Assembly: GCA_027622275.1 (NCBI GenBank)
Contig: JAQBZB010000003.1
Location: forward strand, 36,332 to 100,331
Reading direction: 5' to 3'
Source of the DNA: Planctomycetota bacterium
GTDB lineage: Bacteria; Planctomycetota; Planctomycetia; Pirellulales; Pirellulaceae
DNA: 64,000 nucleotides
Within the stretch, counting starts at the first letter, position 1. Each line of letters begins with the position of its first letter. A program made the position numbers and the translations under genes. Shown here in pieces: positions 51,607 through 61,100 of this stretch. The notes below the pieces were generated by a model, which searched no databases, had not been told where the DNA came from, and saw nothing but the letters and a program-made list of their open reading frames with translations.

Positions 51607-53852
51607 TGAACGAACTCGTAGCCAACGATCGCATTGAAGCCTGCACCATCCACACCCGAGCCTAGCACCCGATAGTACTTGTCGGTGATGTTCTCGAGGC
51701 TGAGGCTGACGCGATGCTGCTGGCATTGGCCGAGCGCCGTGCCGGCTCGCAAGTTCAGTGTTGCGTAGCCCGGCGTGCCGGCCGGAATGAAGCGTACGTC
51801 GCCCAGATTCGCCGACGCGTAACGGTCTTGCCGACGGACCAGCCAGGTGTAGATGTCGAAGTAGGAAGCAAGCGACTTATCGCGCCAGCGGAGACCGACG
51901 ATGCCTTGCGTCGGCGGGATGCGCGAGAAGGGTTCGTCCGTGTCCCGATTCTGGCCGTACGTGTAGGTAAAATTGCCGTACAGCGACCAGTACGGATCGA
52001 GCAGATACTCGCCGTACGCTTCCGTGCCGTTCAGATATGCCTCTTGATTGGCGAGGAATTGGTCGGTGCCAATGAACTCGCGGCCGATCACGCTGCGAAA
52101 GTCGGTCCACCACTCGTAGACCTGGAAGCGAACGCGATCGCTGTCGTATTTGAAGCCGACTTCGTACGTCCGCGTGTGTTCGGGCTGAATGTTCAAGTCG
52201 CCGAGTCGCGGGACCGTTTGCACATTTTGAATCGCTGTCTTGTTGGCGGTCAGGTCGTCGATCGTTGGTGCGCGAAAGCCTTCGTACACGCCGCCGACCA
52301 TTCGCAACTCTTCTGTCAATTCGTAACCCAGACCGATGCTGCCGATCCAGTCTTGATAAGTCCGATCGAAGTGAACGAGTCCAACGGTGTCGAAGTTCGG
52401 CGTCGCCGAGAGGTTCAAGTTCTCGTAACGGATACCGGCATTTGCGCTCCAGCGATCGGTGAGTTGCCCGTCCCAGTTGAGGAAGGCACCAAATCGATCG
52501 GCGATGGCGTCGTCGGGATACTGAGGGTCGGTCGGGGTCGGCATCGCGCCGGGCGAAGTCGGACTGTTGATGCGAACGCGCCGCGAATCGATGTCCTCGT
52601 AGAAGTAATCGCTGCCGTAGGTCAAGCGGCCGAGATCGTCGAGATCCTTCGAGGCGGCCAAATTGACGCCGATCATGTCGTCGGTGAACTCGCCGATCTC
52701 GCGTCTTGTCGGAACCGCGGCGGACGCGTTGCTGCTGTACCGGTCGACGGTTGTGCCTTCCTTCGTGCGCGAGTACGAAACGGTCGCGCTATACGTGTCG
52801 TACAACCCGTTGTCGATGTCGGCGACGCCTTGCAGACGGATGTACGCCAGATCGCGCTGCTGCGGATCGAAGAACGTGGGCCGCTGCGTTCCGGAACTTC
52901 CGTTGGGTGCGGGGCCTAACACGAACGGCAGGAAGCGGTCGCTCCGCGCGAGATCGTTCTGCTCGAAGTGCTGCAGCGCAACGGTCAGCATGGCGGTGTC
53001 GCCGACCATGCGACTGAACTTGATATCGCCAGCGTGCTGGCCGTAGCCGGTTGCTGGTTGCCGGCCCAAACCACCGCCGATGTCCAAATCGTTGGTATTC
53101 AGATACGACCCGCCGGCGAAGACGCCCGTCCCTCCGACCCAACCTTCGACGTTGCCGCGCGAGTAGGAAGACGCATCGGCCGAGCCAAGGAACTGCTGGA
53201 ACGAAACTCGCGAGTAGTCGCCGTGCAACGGATCGGCTCCGCGCGTGACGATGTTGATCGCTCCGCCGAGTGCATCGCTGCCCCACAGAACCGATTGAGC
53301 GCCGCGGACGACTTCGATGCGTTCGATCATGCCGGGATCGATCGTCGAAGCGTACTGATTCGGGCCAGCGCGCAGGACGCTGTTGTTCAAGCGAACTCCG
53401 TCGACCAGGATCAACACTTGTTGCCCGGTAAGACCGCGGATGAACGGCGAGACTTGGCCGTTGCCGGTCTGTTGCAGCGTGACGCCGACTTCGTTTTGCA
53501 AAGCGCGAAACATGTTGTTCGACATGCGTTCGTCGAGCGCATTGCGGTCCACGATCGTGCCGAGCTGAGGCATCTCGAACAACGATTGCTCCGACCGCAA
53601 GATGCTGTTCAGTCCGCCCGGATCGAGCGACGCTCCACCAATCAGCTGATCGGAAAGCGACGGAAAGGCGTCCGAGAAGTCGAGGTCGCCGAGCGATTCC
53701 GTTTCGTCGGAGACGTTTCCGCTCGCATTCGCCCCTGCCGGCGGACGAACTTCGACTGGCGGCAAAGTTCCCTGCGGTTCGGCATCTTGCCCTGGCAACG
53801 TGGCGCACAACAAAACCATGACGCAAAGTGCGCCGAAGAGTCGCCTCGACAT
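51603..53852 (-). CDS. TonB-dependent outer-membrane receptor
   Basis: A 749-residue receptor with a signal peptide (RLFGALCVMVLLCATLPGQ) and a Pro-rich stretch, then a plug domain (SNNMFRALQNEVGVTLQQTG, QVSPFIRGLTGQQVLILVDG, ERIEVVRGAQSVLWGSDALGG). A 22-strand-type beta-barrel follows, ending with an aromatic strand (AGFNAIVGYEFVH). Such receptors import siderophores, cobalamin or sugars using the proton gradient through TonB. The ligand is unknown. The plug resembles BtuB/CirA-type receptors. It is convergent with dnaE2. Upstream lies a palindromic element. Confidence 0.9.
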   Translation of the reverse strand: MSRRLFGALCVMVLLCATLPGQDAEPQGTLPPVEVRPPAGANASGNVSDETESLGDLDFSDAFPSLSDQLIGGASLDPGGLNSILRSEQSLFEMPQLGTIVDRNALDERMSNNMFRALQNEVGVTLQQTGNGQVSPFIRGLTGQQVLILVDGVRLNNSVLRAGPNQYASTIDPGMIERIEVVRGAQSVLWGSDALGGAINIVTRGADPLHGDYSRVSFQQFLGSADASSYSRGNVEGWVGGTGVFAGGSYLNTNDLDIGGGLGRQPATGYGQHAGDIKFSRMVGDTAMLTVALQHFEQNDLARSDRFLPFVLGPAPNGSSGTQRPTFFDPQQRDLAYIRLQGVADIDNGLYDTYSATVSYSRTKEGTTVDRYSSNASAAVPTRREIGEFTDDMIGVNLAASKDLDDLGRLTYGSDYFYEDIDSRRVRINSPTSPGAMPTPTDPQYPDDAIADRFGAFLNWDGQLTDRWSANAGIRYENLNLSATPNFDTVGLVHFDRTYQDWIGSIGLGYELTEELRMVGGVYEGFRAPTIDDLTANKTAIQNVQTVPRLGDLNIQPEHTRTYEVGFKYDSDRVRFQVYEWWTDFRSVIGREFIGTDQFLANQEAYLNGTEAYGEYLLDPYWSLYGNFTYTYGQNRDTDEPFSRIPPTQGIVGLRWRDKSLASYFDIYTWLVRRQDRYASANLGDVRFIPAGTPGYATLNLRAGTALGQCQQHRVSLSLENITDKYYRVLGSGVDGAGFNAIVGYEFVH

Positions 53853-53901
53853 CTGGAAATCCCCGCTGCGTTATACTGCTCGCGGCTGGCGTTGGCGCTT
53901 T

Positions 53902-53962
53902 TGTACGATGGCCTTCCAAGGCCGTCGGTAGTTTCGCGACGGCCTTGGAAGGCCATCGTACA
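53902..53962. repeat. Palindromic element, family A (intergenic copy 3)
   Basis: 26-bp arms (53902-53927 and 53937-53962) with a 9-base loop, in the 5' region of the TonB receptor gene, 50 bp upstream of its ATG on the minus strand. It could affect mRNA structure or the promoter. A further hairpin (CGACCAGC/GCTGGTCG) lies at 54066-54089; the rest of 53963-54281 shows no gene. Confidence 0.9.
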
Positions 53963-54281
53963 GATAGAAATAGTTTTCGGCTTGTTCCGATTGGAACTCT
54001 TGTAACGATTGTGAAGTCGCTACAGTCTGCCTAGATTTCCATTGCCGGATTCACGGGGCCTGGGCCGACCAGCGGTTCCCGGCTGGTCGACAATCGCTCT
54101 GAATGCTTGGCGAAAGAACAGCTAGCATCGCTGGCGGTTCGTAGCGATAGCATGTTGGCAGTCGATCGGTGTTCACTTGCCTTTCAGGAGGGATGTGTCT
54201 TCAATTGAACTCGAATTAATTTTGCTGGCTCCCCTAGGGACTTGCAGGGCGCTCACGAACATTTCCCTGGAGTCACTCTGA

Positions 54282-54974
54282 TGCGGAATCCTGCTGCGAT
54301 CCCTCCCAAAACTCGTCGGCATCTCTCGTTCGATCCGCTCATTCGGCAGATTCGTCGGCGGGCGAAACAACTTCCCGAGACGCGCAACGGGAACGGTTGC
54401 AGTTATTCGTTCGCCGATACTGTGATGTCCGCCAGCGCCTTGTTCACCTTGAAAGATCCGTCCCTGTTGGCCTTTCAAGAACGTCGCAACGACGTGAACA
54501 TGAAAAACATCTTTCGCATCTTGCAAGTCCCCAGCGACACGCAGATGCGAGAGATACTCGACTCGCTCGAACCCGATGCGCTACGGCCGATGTTCAACGA
54601 CGTCCTCCGAGAGTTGCAACGCGGAAAGACTTTGGAAGATCGAAAACGAAACGTTCAACACGCTCAAGAATCAGGGTTATCCGTTCGGCCACAACCTTGG
54701 TCATGGCCAGCAGAACCTGTCGACGATTTTCGCGCTGCTGCTGCTGATGTTGGCATTCTTGGTCGACCAAACGCAGGAACTTTGTTGTCCCTTGTTTCAA
54801 GCGGTTCGCCAGAAGCGAATCACTCGGCGATCGTTGTGGGATCACCAGCGTTCGCACTTCCGTCATTTCGAGTTCACATCGATGCAGCAGCTACACGAAG
54901 TGATGCAGTCCGACTTGGCGAAGGAGTTGCCCGTGTCCACCTTGACCTTCCACCGCCTCGCCAGAGTTCCTTGA
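54282..54974 (+). pseudogene. IS transposase remnant, internally deleted
   Basis: ATG 54282 starts MRNPAAIPPKTRRHLSFDPLIRQIRRRAKQL and continues to FRILQVPSDTQMREILDSLEP and FNDVLRELQRGK, a transposase N-terminus. At about 54633 the text switches frame to KIENETFNTLKNQGYPFGHN, LGHGQQNLSTIFALLLLMLAFLVDQTQELCCPLFQAV, the C-terminal part of the same kind of transposase. The central catalytic (DDE) part is missing. It is thus a deletion derivative. No inverted repeats were identified. The family name (ISNCY-like) is tentative. Confidence 0.75.
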
Positions 54975-55225
54975 GCCGCCTCGCTCACATTTTTGCGTTG
55001 CATTTGGCATGGCTCGCCATCACGTTGGTCTGGCCGTCTGCGCCGACGTGGTGACAAACAGCGTCTAGAGCCGATGGAGCCGCGAAATCCTCCGCTTCCT
55101 GGAGCCACTCACTCGCTTCCATCGCTGCCCAACTCGGCCTCGCCCTTCCAATGTTCCCAAAACGCCAATCCAAGAAACTGATTCGCGACGCACCCCCTCA
55201 CTTCAAGCGTCACGTCGGGAATCGC

Positions 55226-55269
55226 TGGACCTCTGGTCCGTCTGTAGAAAGGGGCGGACCAGAGGTCCA
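55226..55269. repeat. Palindromic element, family H
   Basis: Arms TGGACCTCTGGTCCG and CGGACCAGAGGTCCA (15 bp, perfect) with a 14-base loop, just downstream of the DPP-IV-like gene stop. It could act as a hairpin terminator. The flanks GTAG and CCTACA are also complementary in part. Confidence 0.8.
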
Positions 55270-55325
55270 TCCTACATAGGTTGCGGGGCTCCGCTGCCCA
55301 AAGTAGAAAGCAGCCCCGCGACGCA

Positions 55326-57569
55326 CTATCTTGGCCCACGCGGCAAGTGCTCGTACAAATACGAAGTCATCAACTCGCGAAGGTGCCGTGTCGTGTTGGT
55401 CCCTTCGCCGATGCCGTGCGTGCGGCTGGGATACGCCATCATCGTGAACGGTTTGTTGTGGCGAACCAGCTCGTTGATCAATGCTTCCGTGCCTTGATAG
55501 TGGCAGTTGTCATCGCCCGTTCCGTGGACGAGCAATAGGTTTCCCTTCAACTGATGAGCGAAGTTGATCGGCGAACCGTTGAGAAATCCATCGACGTTGT
55601 CCTTGGGCAGGCCCATGTAGCGTTCTTGATAAATCGTGTCGTAGAAGCGTTGGTTCGGCACGGGAGCGATCGCGATCGCGGTCTGGTAGAGATCCGGATA
55701 CTTGAAGATCGCGTTCAAGCTCATCGACCCGCCACCGCTCCAGCCCCATACGCCGACGCGATCCGCGTCGAGGTACGGCCGTTGTTGCAACACCGCGCCG
55801 ACGGCGGCGGCTTGATCCTGCGCGGCGAGGATGCCGACTTGCCGATAGACGCACTTTCGCCACTCCCGCCCGCGCGGCGCAGGCGTGCCGCGGTTGTCGA
55901 AGCTCATCACGACATAGCCTTGCTGCGCGAGCATTTGATGCCACAAGTAGCCACTGCCGCCCCACCGATCGACGACCGTCGTGCCGGCCGGTTCTCCATA
56001 GACATACACCAACAGCGGATACCGCTTTGTCGCATCAAAGTCCGGCGGCGTAATACTCCAACCGTCAAGTTCAACGCCAGCACCGATTTCGAGGCGAAAG
56101 AACTCGGTACTTCCAAGTTTGAGTTTCGCGACCTTCTCGCGGAGTTGCTTGTTATCGACCAAAGAGCGTATCGGCTGATGGCTTGGCAAACTGATCAGCT
56201 CTGTGATTGGAACTCGGTCGAATCCCGACCACGAGTGTATGGCATAGCGAGCACCCGGCGAAACATCGTAATGGTGCCAGCCGGATTGATCGGTCGGCGT
56301 CACGCGTTGGGCCGCCGTGCCGTCGAGTCGGATGCGATAGAGGTAACATTGTGTCGGATTCTCGGGCGATGCCAAGAAGTAACACCAGCCGCCTGCTTCG
56401 TCGACATGCAACATGCGGATCACATCGTAGTCACCGCGCGTGATCGTTCGAGGCTTCGCGCCATCGCGGTCCACAAGCTGAACGTGCCGCCAGCCGTCCG
56501 CTTCACTGATCCAAGTGAATTGCTTCCCACTGTTCAGCCACCGCATCTCGTCGTGGATATTGACCCAGGCGTCGTCGGTTTCTTCGTGGATCGTGGCGGC
56601 TTCGCCCGAATCGGCATCGACCGACATGACGCAGTTCGTGTTCTGAAGCCGATTCAACTGTTGGATAACAAGTTCATCGGAGTTTTCTGCCCACTCCATC
56701 CGGGCGATGTAATGATCGCGCGAATCGCCGGGGATCTTCATCCAACGTGTCTCGCTGGTCGCGAGATCGATCACGCCGATTCGACATGCCGCATTGGTCT
56801 CGCCGGCCTTCGGATAGGGAATGCGTTGCGGTTGGGGGTAGAGGCCATCGAGATTGTTGACCAGCGTGACTTGGCGCACACCGCTGGTGTCGAGTTGCCA
56901 GTAAGCGATCTTTCGGCCATCCGCGCTCCAGCGAAAGCCGTCCCGCAGGAACAGTTCCTCTTCGTGTACCCAGTCGAAGGTCCCGTTGATGATTTCGGGC
57001 GACGCGCGGGACGTGAGCGGCGTGATCTGATGCGCCGTCAAGTCTTCGACATAAAGATCATTTTCACGGACATACGCAACTCGATTCCCGTCGGGCGAGA
57101 ACTTGGCGAACATCAAGCTCGCTGGCTGCGCGTCGCCACCCAATTGCGTCAACTCGTGACTGGACCGATCCAACACCCAGTAATCGCCGCGCGTGTTCTG
57201 TCGCCAGACGCGTTTCGAGTTGGTGTAAATCAACACGCGCGACGCGTCCGTCGAGAACGCATAGTCATCGATCCTGATCGGTGCCGAATCGAACGTCGGG
57301 CTGAAGTCCGCCGCCGATACAAGTGTCTGCTTGATGCCAATCGCGGCATCATGCCGCACGATCGCTTGTCCACCGCCGTCCGCGCGTTCCACGGTCAGAT
57401 AGGCATCGCCCTCGTCAAGCCATCGAGCCGACAAATGCTTCGATTCGAACTCGCGTTTCCCATAGATACGATCGAGCGTCAGCAGCGATGGGTCCGGCTG
57501 TTCGTCCGCGGAGGCAGGACAGACAAGAAGCATCACACAGAGAGTACCAAGCTGGAAATGTCGGAGCAT
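55326..57569 (-). CDS. Dipeptidyl peptidase IV-like secreted serine peptidase (S9B)
   Basis: A 747-residue peptidase counted from ATG 57569, which starts the signal peptide (MLRHFQLGTLCVMLLVCPASA). Propeller blades include FAKFSPDGNRVAYVRENDLYV and FDWVHEEELFLRDGFRWSADG, the latter carrying the Glu-Glu pair that anchors the substrate N-terminus in DPP-IV. The alpha/beta-hydrolase domain has GWSGGGSM (catalytic Ser), LLVHGTGDDNCH (Asp) and SRTHGIG (His). It removes X-Pro or X-Ala dipeptides from the N-termini of peptides in the periplasm. The usual GWSYGG is GWSGGG here. A frame to 57809 upstream has no coding character. Confidence 0.93.
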   Translation of the reverse strand: MLRHFQLGTLCVMLLVCPASADEQPDPSLLTLDRIYGKREFESKHLSARWLDEGDAYLTVERADGGGQAIVRHDAAIGIKQTLVSAADFSPTFDSAPIRIDDYAFSTDASRVLIYTNSKRVWRQNTRGDYWVLDRSSHELTQLGGDAQPASLMFAKFSPDGNRVAYVRENDLYVEDLTAHQITPLTSRASPEIINGTFDWVHEEELFLRDGFRWSADGRKIAYWQLDTSGVRQVTLVNNLDGLYPQPQRIPYPKAGETNAACRIGVIDLATSETRWMKIPGDSRDHYIARMEWAENSDELVIQQLNRLQNTNCVMSVDADSGEAATIHEETDDAWVNIHDEMRWLNSGKQFTWISEADGWRHVQLVDRDGAKPRTITRGDYDVIRMLHVDEAGGWCYFLASPENPTQCYLYRIRLDGTAAQRVTPTDQSGWHHYDVSPGARYAIHSWSGFDRVPITELISLPSHQPIRSLVDNKQLREKVAKLKLGSTEFFRLEIGAGVELDGWSITPPDFDATKRYPLLVYVYGEPAGTTVVDRWGGSGYLWHQMLAQQGYVVMSFDNRGTPAPRGREWRKCVYRQVGILAAQDQAAAVGAVLQQRPYLDADRVGVWGWSGGGSMSLNAIFKYPDLYQTAIAIAPVPNQRFYDTIYQERYMGLPKDNVDGFLNGSPINFAHQLKGNLLLVHGTGDDNCHYQGTEALINELVRHNKPFTMMAYPSRTHGIGEGTNTTRHLRELMTSYLYEHLPRGPR

Positions 57570-57670
57570 GTCGTTTCGCCGGAGGGATGGGGTCGCCCTT
57601 CGACGATAATCGGAAACCGACGCGGTGTCATCTCTACTGGTCCGGAGCACCAAACGCCAACGGGACGCGG

Positions 57671-57853
57671 ACGTCGCAGGTGAGACATGGCAGTCTCGCC
57701 CACGACCTTTCGAAACGTCCGCTGAAAATGAAACTCCGACAAGTCCGCGTACTCGGCCAGCGCGGCGATCGTATACGGATAACTCAAGTCGCTTTCCATC
57801 AACAGGCAAGTGTCGACGATTCGGCGACGCGCTTTGTCGAAAGTTTCAGGCAT
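57671..57853 (-). pseudogene. AraC-type DNA-binding domain fragment
   Basis: ATG 57853 opens MPETFDKARRRIVDTCLLMESDLSYPYTIAALAEYADLSEFHFQRTFRKVVGETAMSHLRR, about 61 residues (listed by position 1-61). The pattern covers the first helix-turn-helix (IAALAEYADLSEFHFQRTFRKV) and GETAMSHLRR of an AraC/XylS domain. The second helix-turn-helix and any effector domain are absent; sequence after RR is out of family and enters the peptidase gene. It is probably a remnant, though it could still be translated. Confidence 0.5.
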
Positions 57854-57871
57854 CGGCTGGGATCCGGGTTT

Positions 57872-57968
57872 CGTAGGATGGAATTCCAGTCCGTCCATCT
57901 TCACCGAGCATGGACTTCGAGTCCGTCCAGAAGCTTGTCGACAGGACGGACTGCAAGTCCATCCTACG
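57872..57968. repeat. Palindromic element, family G
   Basis: Arms CGTAGGATGGAATTCCAGTC...CGTCC and GGACGGACTGCAAGTCCATC...CTACG with a 47-bp centre that itself contains GGACTTCGAGTCC. It sits upstream of the AraC fragment. The rest of the gap to 58178 shows no gene. Confidence 0.8.
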
Positions 57969-58178
57969 GGCAGCGCACGGCCCTCGATTCTAAGCACCCG
58001 TACGTTTCCCGGCTTGTCGGCGAACGCTTTCTGAATTGCCAACAAAGAGCAGCTTTCGACGAGCGTTTGGCTCAGCACGAGGCTATAACTACACTTGCAT
58101 TGCCAGATCTGCGGTGGTTGTTGTGTACATCCTACGCCCGATACAACTTCCGAGCATCCAGTCCAAAGGATTTCTACC

Positions 58179-61100
58179 ATGTTGCAGAGGCACACAGGAT
58201 CTCCGGCGAAACCGAAGAGCAGCAAGCGGCGTGGAATATCACGAGGATTCAGAAGGCGAGTACACCGAGGGCTGTTGCTCGAACAGCTTGAACCTCGACT
58301 ATTGCTGAATTCCGATTGGCAGAATCCGCTGAATCGGCTCGACGTGGACAATGATCGTTCTGTCTCGCCGATCGACGTACTCGTGATCTTTAACGAACTG
58401 AACGCGTTGATTGGAACCAGAGTCGCTGGGGCGGATGGAAAGCTTCCCGTACCTAACAGCCAAACCGCGCCACCACCTTTTCTCGACGTGAATGGCGACT
58501 GTTTTGTTTCGCCTCTCGATGCGTTAATCGTGATCAATGCTCTCAACGAAGACTTCGTGCCCCCCGTGATTGTCGTCGGTCTGTTGAATGATACCGCTCC
58601 GGGAGGTACGAACGATGATCAATTGACGTTCGATCCGACGCTCAGCGGCACAGTCTCCGATCGAAGCGGCGTCAAATCGCTCAAAGTGCAAGTCGACGGT
58701 GAGCCCGCGATCGAAGCTGCGTTCGATCTCAATGGCAATTTCACATTTGATCCCAGATTGGCGCGAGACGGATCCGATGATGGGCCGCATACCGTCAGCC
58801 TAGTCGCGACGGATGCACGCAATCAATCTTCGATACCTCAGCAATTCACCTTCACGCTTGACACGTTAGCTCCCGTATCAGATTTCGATCTTGATCTGGC
58901 ATTCGACACTGCCGTGATCGGGGATCGTTTAACTACGTTTTCTTCCGTCACAATCGATGGACAAACCGAACCGAACGCGGGCGTTCGCATTCAGGGCGTC
59001 GGAATCGATCTGGCCGCGGACGCCGGCGGCAAGTTTTCGATTCAGGATGTCGCACTGGCGAGCGGAATCAACACATTTGCTGTGCGCATAACGGACGCGG
59101 CGGGTAACGTCGGCAACCAGAGCGAACGATTCGTGCGGGCCGTGTCAGCGACCGCGTTCGCGCTGGTGGAAGGAACGCCGTTTGTCGTTGAGGTCTTGCA
59201 ACCGGTTGTCATCGGGAACGTCGGCACGCCTCGGCAGCTTGCCGTCAACATCGAAACGCTGCTCGACACGCTCGCTGACAAGACGTTCGTCAATGATGTC
59301 GTCAACGTGTTCGTCGTGGATGCCGCCGACGCGAGTCAGACCTTGCTCGACAACGGTCAACCGGGAACCCCCGTCGCAACATTCAGCGAGACCGGAACTA
59401 ATCTGGCCGCCGGAATCGCTTCGCTGCGTGGCAAGGAGCTGGTGCTCGATGTGTCGAGCCTCGCGACTGACAATGTTCAGTTGCTGTTTCAACTACTCTC
59501 AGGCGACGCGGATCGAAATGGTCTCGTCGTCGTCGATGGAATCCGCAATTTGACACCCGGCACGACGGCCCAAGCTTCCCTGCTCGCGAACCAGCCGCGG
59601 AGCGGTGCGTTGGGCGGTGCAATCGATCTCGCGGGGCTATCCGCAGCGGCACAGATCGATGTGCAAGTCGCGAATGCGCGGTTCGATTCCGCCACGGGTA
59701 AATTCAAAGCTTCGTTGACGTTGAACAATCGCGGCCCGGCCGTCGGACGCGACTTGGCCCTCGTGCTTCGCAACCTTCCCGCCGGTGTGACGATCGCCAA
59801 TCCCGCGGCGATGGATAACGGCGATCCCGTGCTGAACCTGCGTCCCGCCACCGGCAGCGGTGGGTTGGCGACGGGGCAGACAACCAAGCCCATTGAACTG
59901 GAAATCGACAATCCTGGAAACACGCGATTCGCGTTGGAACTCGACGTGCTGGCTGGGCCGCCGAATCGAGCACCGCAGCTCACGCCGATCGATCCGATCG
60001 TGATGCTGCCCGGCGAAGTGTTCTTGCAGCAATTGGCAGCCACCGACGCAGACGGCGATACACTGACATTCTCGCTCGCTCCGATCGTGGGCCAACCGCC
60101 CTTGCCTACACTCCGCTTGAACGCCGACGGCCTGCTCGAAATCCGACCCCGTGCGGATCAAGTTGGCAGCGTCCAGTTCATGGTCCTCGTTCGCGACGGA
60201 GCACTGACGACTTCGCAAGTTGTTCAGCTCGCCGTCAACGCTGATCCGATCACTACGACGCGAGTTAGCGGCCAGATTCTCGACACGAACTCCAATCCGA
60301 TCAACGGGATCACGGTGAACATCGGCAGCACATCGTTGCTGACCGACGCCGATGGCCGGTTCACGCTCGAAGCACCGCTTGCCGGATTCGACAGCGACGC
60401 GCTGCAAGTCCACGGCGAGGAGTTCGTCGGCCCCGAAGTCTTCCCATTCGTCGCCGAGAAGTTGCCGCTGCTGTTTAAGAACAATCGCGATCTTTTGGAC
60501 GGCGTCAACAACGTCATCGACCGCCCGATCTTCCTTCCCGCCCTCGACGTGGCAGGTGGAACGACGATCAATCCTGCTCAAAATGTCATCGTGCAACAAG
60601 AGATTGCTCCCGGTGAGATCGCCGTCGTGCAGGTTGATGCCGGGACGTTGAAGAATCAGCAAGGGGGCGACTTCACCGGCGTGTTGAGCATTACCGAAGT
60701 CCCGACGAACTTGACTCCCGCAGCCTTGCCCCCGAACGCCTTCCCCGATGTGGTCGTGACGATCCAGCCGGGCGACATGGTCTTCACGCAACCCGCTCCG
60801 CTAACACTTCCCAATCGTGCCGGTTTCCCGCCCGGCACCGAACTCGATTTGTTCTCGATCAATCCGGTCACCGGACAATTCGACAACGTGGGCAGAGGCC
60901 GCGTTTCTGCGAATGGCCAATCGATCACCACGATCGAAGGCGGCATTCGCAACAGCAGTTGGCACTTCTTCGTTAGCCCGGCACAGGAGCAGGCCAACAA
61001 CGACCCCGCCAACAACTCGAAGAATCAGGATCAACTTTGTAACGACTGCGAAGGGGTGGCGAGAAAGTCGGGTCAGAGCGTGGCCACGTCGGATGTCGAG

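Noticed and set aside
53853..54281. Cobalamin riboswitch upstream of the TonB receptor
   Set aside because: No recognisable B12-box or expected paired regions on the minus strand; only a palindromic element and a plain hairpin are seen.
55554..57683. A 709-codon open frame on the plus strand
   Set aside because: It is exactly antisense to the S9B peptidase, whose domains and catalytic residues are clear. Its translation is arginine/valine-rich without motifs, as expected of a high-GC shadow.
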